In this document: positions 59,702-64,000 of the stretch, piece by piece | Position numbering within the stretch: the stretch's first letter is position 1 | Layout: every line of letters begins with the position of its first letter | DNA from: Streptomyces wedmorensis | GTDB lineage: Bacteria; Actinomycetota; Actinomycetes; Streptomycetales; Streptomycetaceae | Reading direction: 5' to 3' | Assembly (NCBI RefSeq): GCF_000716445.1 | Contig: NZ_JNWK01000006.1 | Span: 124,001-188,000 of the forward strand | Length of the DNA: 64,000 nucleotides | Notes under the pieces: model-generated | Told to the model about the DNA's origin: nothing | Databases searched by the model: none | Seen by the model: the letters and a program-made list of their open reading frames with translations, nothing else | Position numbers and translations under genes: made by a program

Positions 59702-60543
59702 GACTGGACCTCCAGCTGATCCTCGGCGCGTTGGAGCATGGTGACGAGGGCCTGCACCTGCGCCTGGGAGGTGCCGATGCTCGTGGCGTCGCTCATCTCC
59801 TGGTAGCCGGGGGCGCCCTTGACGACGGTGGCGACGGTGATCTGGCCGAGCCTGGACTGGTACCAGCTGTAGAACTGCTTCCCCTTCACGGCGTCGTTGA
59901 GGTACGAGCCGCCCTCGCGGAGCGCGTCGTGGGCGGTGGCGTTGCCTCCGACGCCGAAGGGATTGCCGAGCGACATGAGCCCGGTGACGCGCTCGCCATC
60001 GCGCAGTTTCTGGTCGGGGCAGTTCAGCGCCTCTTCGAGGGTCGAGGCCATCTCCCAGTCGGCGTCCGACTCGGTGCGGTGCACGGTGACGGTGGCGGCG
60101 ACCCGCAGGACGCCCTTGCCGCCGGTGGCGGGGACCTCGCTGTAGGCGGTGACGCTGGCGAGGACGCTCGCCGGGCGGGTGCCCGTCTCCCAGGAGCAGT
60201 TGGCGCCGAGGACGGGCCAGTAGTCCGGGTCGCTGAGGTACGGGGTGCGCTTGACGTAGCCGGGGGCCCAGGCGTCGGGCCCGGCGACGACGGCGAGGGC
60301 GAGGCGCCGGGCCTCGGCCTCGGTCTTCGGCGCGCGCTTCGGGTCCGGGGTGAAGTCGAGCGCGGTCGGGGTGGGAGCCGGGGCGGTGGTCGACGCCCCG
60401 GTGGGCACCGGTGTCGTGCTCGTGCTCCCCTTGCCCTCGGGTTTTCGCTGGTCGTCGCCGGCGCCGGCGCAGCCGGTCGCGATCAGCCCGCCCACCAGTA
60501 CGGTGCAGCAGGCGCGCAGCAGTCTTCGGTCCCCGTACGCCAC
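59698..60543 (-). CDS. Secreted lipoprotein of unknown function
   Basis: A 281-residue protein if started at GTG 60543 ([19 protein letters not shown]); an in-frame GTG at 60564 is an alternative. The lipobox IATGC puts the lipidated Cys at residue 25. A Thr/Ser/Pro/Ala linker (to about 65) suits wall spanning. The globular part has [43 protein letters not shown] and [27 protein letters not shown], with two Cys that may pair. The family is not recognised. It overlaps the start of kinase copy 2, so it may work with the two receptor kinases, for example as a ligand-binding or wall sensor. Confidence 0.8.
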   Translation of the reverse strand: MAYGDRRLLRACCTVLVGGLIATGCAGAGDDQRKPEGKGSTSTTPVPTGASTTAPAPTPTALDFTPDPKRAPKTEAEARRLALAVVAGPDAWAPGYVKRTPYLSDPDYWPVLGANCSWETGTRPASVLASVTAYSEVPATGGKGVLRVAATVTVHRTESDADWEMASTLEEALNCPDQKLRDGERVTGLMSLGNPFGVGGNATAHDALREGGSYLNDAVKGKQFYSWYQSRLGQITVATVVKGAPGYQEMSDATSIGTSQAQVQALVTMLQRAEDQLEVQS

Positions 60544-60629
60544 AGTTCCCCCACGGTCACTCACGGTTTCCCCACGAACAGTGAGCAGATCGTACGGCGA
60601 GGCACCGACAACTCGCCCCACTTACAACA

Positions 60630-61046
60630 TCATTGGGACCGATCCGTGGCACGCTCGCGACGTGCCTCGTCGTAGCGGGCGCGGGCCCGCTCGACCTCCG
60701 GGACGCGGTGATCGGTCCACTGGGCGAGTTCCCGGACCTGGCGTGCGGCCTCCTCGCCGAGGGTGGTGAGGCTGTAGTCGACGCGGGGCGGGATGACGGG
60801 CTGGGCGGCGCGGTGGACGAAGCCGTCGCGCTCCAGGGTCTGGAGCGTCTGGGTGAGCATCTTCTCGCTGACGCGTCCGACGCGTCGGCGGAGCTCGCTG
60901 AAACGGTACGAGCGCTCGCTCAGCGCGATGAGGATCAGGACGCCCCAGCGGCTGGTGACGTGCTCCAGGACGAGGCGGGCGGGGCACATGGCGCCGTCGA
61001 CGTCGGCGAGGAGGCTCTTCGGTTCGTCCACTCCACTTACTCCCAT
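60630..61046 (-). CDS. HxlR-family winged-helix transcriptional regulator
   Basis: A 138-residue protein from ATG 61046. The HxlR core is VLEHVTSRWGVLILIALSERSYRFSELRRRVGRVSEKMLTQTLQTLERDGFVHR, followed by VDYSLTTLGEEAARQVRELAQW. Cys21 near the start (GAMCPARL) is at the place used by redox-sensing HxlR proteins such as YodB/QorR, which react with quinones or electrophiles. It is divergent from an NmrA-like oxidoreductase gene, which it likely controls along with itself from the 100-base shared gap. Confidence 0.92.
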   Translation of the reverse strand: MGVSGVDEPKSLLADVDGAMCPARLVLEHVTSRWGVLILIALSERSYRFSELRRRVGRVSEKMLTQTLQTLERDGFVHRAAQPVIPPRVDYSLTTLGEEAARQVRELAQWTDHRVPEVERARARYDEARRERATDRSQ

Positions 61047-61049
61047 ACC

Positions 61050-61074
61050 AGTACCTTACTTCAAAGTGGGTACT
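61050..61074. promoter_or_regulatory. Candidate HxlR operator in the divergent gap
   Basis: AGTACC (61050-61055) and GGTACT (61069-61074) form an inverted repeat with a 13-base centre. The overlapping direct repeat GTACCTTAC/GTACTTAC is spaced about two helical turns apart. It lies four bases upstream of the regulator start and about 70 bases before the target gene. Confidence 0.5.
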
Positions 61075-61146
61075 TACGAAAGGTTAGCGCCCGTCCTACG
61101 GTGAGTGCATCGCCCATCGCACCCCACGGGAAAAGGAAGTCTCGCC

Positions 61147-62013
61147 ATGAGCATCGTCGTCACCGGAGCCACCGGCCGGCTCGGCCGTCTCGTCATCGAC
61201 GCCCTCCTCACCGCCGTCCCCGCCGCGTCCGTCGCCGCCGTCGTCCGGAACGAGGAGAAGGCGGCCGACCTCGCGGAGCGGGGCGTGGAGCTGCGGATCG
61301 CCGACTACAGCCGGCCCGAGACGCTGGCGGAGGCCTTCCGGGCGGGCGACCGGGTGCTGCTGATCTCGGGCAGCGAGGTCGGGCAGCGGGTGGCGCAGCA
61401 CGCCGCGGTGGTCGACGCGGCGCGGGCGGCGGACGTGGCCCAGCTCGCGTACACCGGCGTCCTCGGCGGGGACGAGGCCGACTTCGACCTGGCGGCCGAG
61501 CACAAGGAGACCGAACGGCTGATCCTGGCCTCCGGCCTGCCGCACACCTTCCTCCGCAACGGCTGGTACACGGAGAACTACACCGCCAACCTCGCGCCGG
61601 TCCTGGCCCACGGGGCCGTCGTCGCCAACGCCGGCGAGGGCCGGATCGCCTCCGCGGCCCGCGCCGACTACGCCGCCGCCGCGGCCGCCGTGCTGACCGG
61701 TCCGGCCGAGGAGCACCTGGGCAGGGCGTACGAGCTGAGCGGCGACACCGCCTGGTCGCTGGCCGAGTACGCGGCCGAGGTCGCGGCGCAGTCCGGCCGG
61801 GAGGTCGCGTACAGCAACGTCCCCGCCGAGACCCACCTGGAGATCCTCACCGGCGCCGGTGTGCCGCGGGTCTTCGCCGAGATCCTGGTGGACGTCGACC
61901 GGGCCGTCGAGCACGGGGCGCTCGCCCGGCAGACCGGCGACCTGGCGCGGCTGATCGGCCGGCCGACGACCCCGATCGCCGTGACGATCAAGGAGGCGCT
62001 GGCCTCCGCGTAA
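61147..62013 (+). CDS. NmrA-family NAD(P)H-binding oxidoreductase (QOR2-like)
   Basis: A 288-residue protein from ATG 61147 behind AAAAGGAAG. It has MSIVVTGATGRLGRLVIDALL, VAAVVRNEEKAADLAERGVELRIADYSRPETLAEAF, LLISGSEVGQRVAQHAAVVDAA, LAYTGVLGG and FLRNGWYTENY, as in quinone oxidoreductase 2 and related NmrA-like reductases. These use NADPH to reduce quinones or small electrophiles. Pairing with a divergent HxlR regulator is the same arrangement as the ytfG-ytfH pair of enterics and supports a role in electrophile stress. Confidence 0.9.
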   Translation: MSIVVTGATGRLGRLVIDALLTAVPAASVAAVVRNEEKAADLAERGVELRIADYSRPETLAEAFRAGDRVLLISGSEVGQRVAQHAAVVDAARAADVAQLAYTGVLGGDEADFDLAAEHKETERLILASGLPHTFLRNGWYTENYTANLAPVLAHGAVVANAGEGRIASAARADYAAAAAAVLTGPAEEHLGRAYELSGDTAWSLAEYAAEVAAQSGREVAYSNVPAETHLEILTGAGVPRVFAEILVDVDRAVEHGALARQTGDLARLIGRPTTPIAVTIKEALASA

Positions 62014-62111
62014 CGCGGTCATGACCGTATCGCGGTACGGGCATGACAACCCGCCCCGCGCGGCGCTACCTTCGACAGGACAGCACGGCGCGGGGCAGGG
62101 CAGGAGGTCCG

Positions 62112-63122
62112 GTGAAGACGGATGACGAAGGACGAGCAGGCTTGCTCTACGGGATCGGCGCCTACGGGATGTGGGGCCTGGTCCCGCTCTTCTGGCCGCT
62201 CCTGAAGCCCGCCGGGGCGATCGAGATCCTCGCCCACCGGATGGTGTGGTCGCTGGCCTTCGTCGGGCTCGCGCTGCTCGCGCTGCGCCGCTGGGGCTGG
62301 GTCCGGGAGCTCATGAGCAGCCCGCGCAAGCTCGGCATGATCACCCTGGCCGCCACCGTCATCACGGTGAACTGGGGCCTCTACATCTGGTCCGTCAACA
62401 CGGGCCACGTCGTCGAGGCCTCCCTCGGCTACTTCATCAACCCGCTCGTCACCATCGCCCTCGGCGTCCTCGTCCTGAAGGAACGGCTGCGCCCCGCGCA
62501 GTGGGCGGCCGTCGGCGTCGGCTTCTCGGCCGTGCTCGTCCTCGCGATCGGGTACGGGCGTCCGCCGTGGATCTCGCTCACCCTGGCCTTCTCCTTCGCC
62601 GTCTACGGCCTGGTGAAGAAGAAGGTCAACATCGGCGGTCTGGAGTCGCTCGCCGCCGAGACCGCCGTGCAGTTCCTGCCCGCGCTCGGCTACCTGATCT
62701 GGCTCGGTACGCGGGGCGACCTGGCCTTCGGTGCCCACGGCGGGGGCCACACCGCGCTGCTCGTCGCCACCGGCGTCGTCACGGCGCTGCCGCTGATCTG
62801 CTTCGGTGCGGCGGCCATCCGCGTACCGCTGTCGACGCTCGGCCTCCTCCAGTACCTGGCGCCGACCTTCCAGTTCCTCCTCGGGGTCGTCTACTTCCAC
62901 GAGGCGATGCCGGCGGAGCGCTGGGCGGGCTTCTCCCTGGTCTGGCTGGCCCTGACCATCCTCACCTGGGACGCCCTGCGCACGGCCCGGCGCAGCCGGA
63001 TCGAGGTCGAGGCGGCGAAGGCCACGGCGGCGGCCGAGGCGATCGAGGCCGCCGCGAGCGAGGCCGCCGCGAGCGGGGCCGGCGCGCCGGCCCCCGTCCC
63101 GCCGGCCCGGGCCGGGAGCTGA
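62112..63122 (+). CDS. rarD: EamA/RarD-family transporter
   Basis: A 336-residue, ten-TM protein from GTG 62112, with AGGAGG five bases upstream. RarD signature: GIGAYGMWGLVPLFWPLLKPAGAIEILAHRMVWSL, VNWGLYIWSVNTGHVVEASLGYFINPLVTIALGVLVLKERLRPAQWAAVGV, SFAVYGLVKKKV and LSTLGLLQYLAPTFQFLLGVVYFHEAM. It is a drug/metabolite exporter superfamily member; the substrate is unknown. The last 35 residues are an Ala/Glu-rich helix then Pro, a hydrophilic tail. A CGGTCATGACCG palindrome lies in the upstream gap at 62016-62027. Confidence 0.92.
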   Translation: MKTDDEGRAGLLYGIGAYGMWGLVPLFWPLLKPAGAIEILAHRMVWSLAFVGLALLALRRWGWVRELMSSPRKLGMITLAATVITVNWGLYIWSVNTGHVVEASLGYFINPLVTIALGVLVLKERLRPAQWAAVGVGFSAVLVLAIGYGRPPWISLTLAFSFAVYGLVKKKVNIGGLESLAAETAVQFLPALGYLIWLGTRGDLAFGAHGGGHTALLVATGVVTALPLICFGAAAIRVPLSTLGLLQYLAPTFQFLLGVVYFHEAMPAERWAGFSLVWLALTILTWDALRTARRSRIEVEAAKATAAAEAIEAAASEAAASGAGAPAPVPPARAGS

Positions 63123-63215
63123 TCCCGGGCGGCGGGCCCGCCGGACCGGCCGCTCGTACCGGCGGTCCGGGAGTCGCCCCGCCCGACCGGAGCCCGGCCC
63201 CGGTGGGCCCGAGGC

Positions 63216-63533
63216 TCAGGCGGCCAGCAGGTCGTGCTCGCGGATCAGCCAGCAGACGGCCAAGAGGCGCAGGGTCGCGAAGTCGTGGCCGACGGGCTCG
63301 GTCCACCGTGCCTCGGCGAGCCAGTCGGTGAACCCCAGGACGTAGTCGCCGAGCTCCTCGCGCCGCAGGGACCGGTTCCGGCGGCCCCGCTGGGCCGGGA
63401 CCAGCGCCTCCCGCACGGCTGCGGCGTGCTGGTCGACGGCGGCCGCGAGCCCCGGGTCGGAGGTCGTCTCCGAGAGCCGGGGCATGTACGCGGCGGCGAC
63501 GCCGATCAGCGGACAGCCGGGCGAATCGTTCAT
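63216..63533 (-). CDS. Small hypothetical protein
   Basis: A 105-residue soluble protein from ATG 63533, with GGAGGGATGAAC context. It is mainly helical: [23 protein letters not shown], then a basic turn [32 protein letters not shown], ending [21 protein letters not shown]. No family is recognised with confidence; similar small proteins are scattered in streptomycetes. No operon partner. It is convergent with rarD with a 93-base gap that shows only GC-rich hairpin sequence. Confidence 0.65.
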   Translation of the reverse strand: MNDSPGCPLIGVAAAYMPRLSETTSDPGLAAAVDQHAAAVREALVPAQRGRRNRSLRREELGDYVLGFTDWLAEARWTEPVGHDFATLRLLAVCWLIREHDLLAA

Positions 63534-63687
63534 CCCTCCACATTAGGTGTGCGCGGAGGCGCCCCGGCCGTGACGTTGGTCGCAGCCGGCGGGCACCTCC
63601 GAGGCCGATACGAGAGCCGGGCGCGGCCGGTGTCAGGCCCGGAAATCCGGTGGCCCAGGCCGTCGCCCGCCCCGCACCCTGGGGTGC

Positions 63688-64000
63688 ATGGAAGAACCGA
63701 AGTACCGGATCCGGGCGCTCCACACCCCGGACACCGTCACCGTCTACCAGGCCTACCCGCCCGCGATCGGGCTGCCGGCGGCCCGGGACGGGCGCTTTCC
63801 GGCCGCCTGGAAGCGGGACCGGATGACGTGGATCAAGCCCTCGTTCCTGTGGATGATGTACCGCTCCGGCTGGGGGACGAAGGAGGGCCAGGAGACGGTC
63901 CTCGCCGTCGAGATCACGCGCGAGGGCTTCGCATGGGCGCTGCGGAACGCCTGCCTGTCGCACTACGTCCGCGGCTTCCACGCCGACCAGGAGTCCTGGA
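63688..64000 (+). CDS. DUF4291-family protein, N-terminal part (3' truncated by window edge)
   Basis: The first 104 residues from ATG 63688 are seen. Family pattern: VTVYQAYPPAIGLPAARDGRFPAAWKRDRMTWIKPSFLWMMYRSGWGTKEGQETVLAVEITREGF. The stretch MTWIKPSFLWMMYRSGW is the hallmark of DUF4291. Full-length members are about 200 residues, so roughly half is outside. Function is unknown. It is divergent from the small hypothetical gene across a 154-base gap. Confidence 0.85.
   Translation, partial: MEEPKYRIRALHTPDTVTVYQAYPPAIGLPAARDGRFPAAWKRDRMTWIKPSFLWMMYRSGWGTKEGQETVLAVEITREGFAWALRNACLSHYVRGFHADQESW

Overview
This is a 64-kb piece of a high-GC actinobacterial chromosome, almost certainly Streptomyces. 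The evidence is strong third-position G/C bias, frequent GTG/TTG starts, RpoB, RpoC, AspC and KorAB proteins of streptomycete type, and the gene order secE-nusG-rplK-rplA-lipoprotein-rplJ-rplL-rpoB-rpoC. No integrase, transposase, CRISPR array or rRNA gene is visible.

Region 1 (1-9456, + strand) is the distal end of a siphovirus-type tail cluster. It holds the C-terminus of a tape-measure protein, a distal tail protein, three tandem paralogous receptor-binding/fibre proteins with shared N-termini and unrelated C-terminal heads, a tail-hub protein, two small accessory proteins, an endolysin-type amidase and two small holin-like membrane proteins. It runs head-to-head into rpoC across one large hairpin and lies where rpsL would be expected next to rpoC. 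Either a prophage or a domesticated flexible tail-like bacteriocin would fit; the head, packaging and integration side lies outside the window.

Region 2 (9468-22629, - strand) is the transcription/translation block: tRNA-Trp, secE, nusG, rplK, rplA, a secreted lipoprotein gene, rplJ, rplL, rpoB and rpoC. It is punctuated by terminators, an rplJ leader attenuator and an rpoB promoter that can be read from the sequence.

Region 3 (22836-36663) is mixed housekeeping: an aspartate-type aminotransferase, an adenosine-deaminase-family enzyme, murB, two MaoC/hot-dog dehydratase-like genes, rpmG, tRNAs for Met, Thr and Tyr, an amidohydrolase, yajQ, an ogt-alkB alkylation-repair pair, an amino-acid permease, a frameshifted hypothetical gene, yccF, an HtpX-type protease and an MscL channel with a zinc ribbon.

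Region 4 (36699-46800, - strand) is a compact ten-gene partial complex I operon, nuoA-B-C-H-I-J-K-L-M-N, with no nuoD, E, F or G. Its NuoC carries a 330-residue repetitive Arg/Ser and Pro/Glu tail. Nearby (52220-55211) is korAB, a 2-oxoacid:ferredoxin oxidoreductase. Reduced ferredoxin from KorAB could feed a complex I lacking the NADH module; this is an inference. Between them are two paralogous sensor kinases, one response regulator and an antisense pentapeptide-repeat membrane protein.

Region 5 (55262-64000) holds a lipoprotein gene followed by two tandem Ser/Thr kinases that each carry an extracellular amino-acid-receptor-like domain, an HxlR regulator divergent from an NmrA-like oxidoreductase, a RarD transporter, a small unknown gene, and the start of a DUF4291 gene cut by the right edge.
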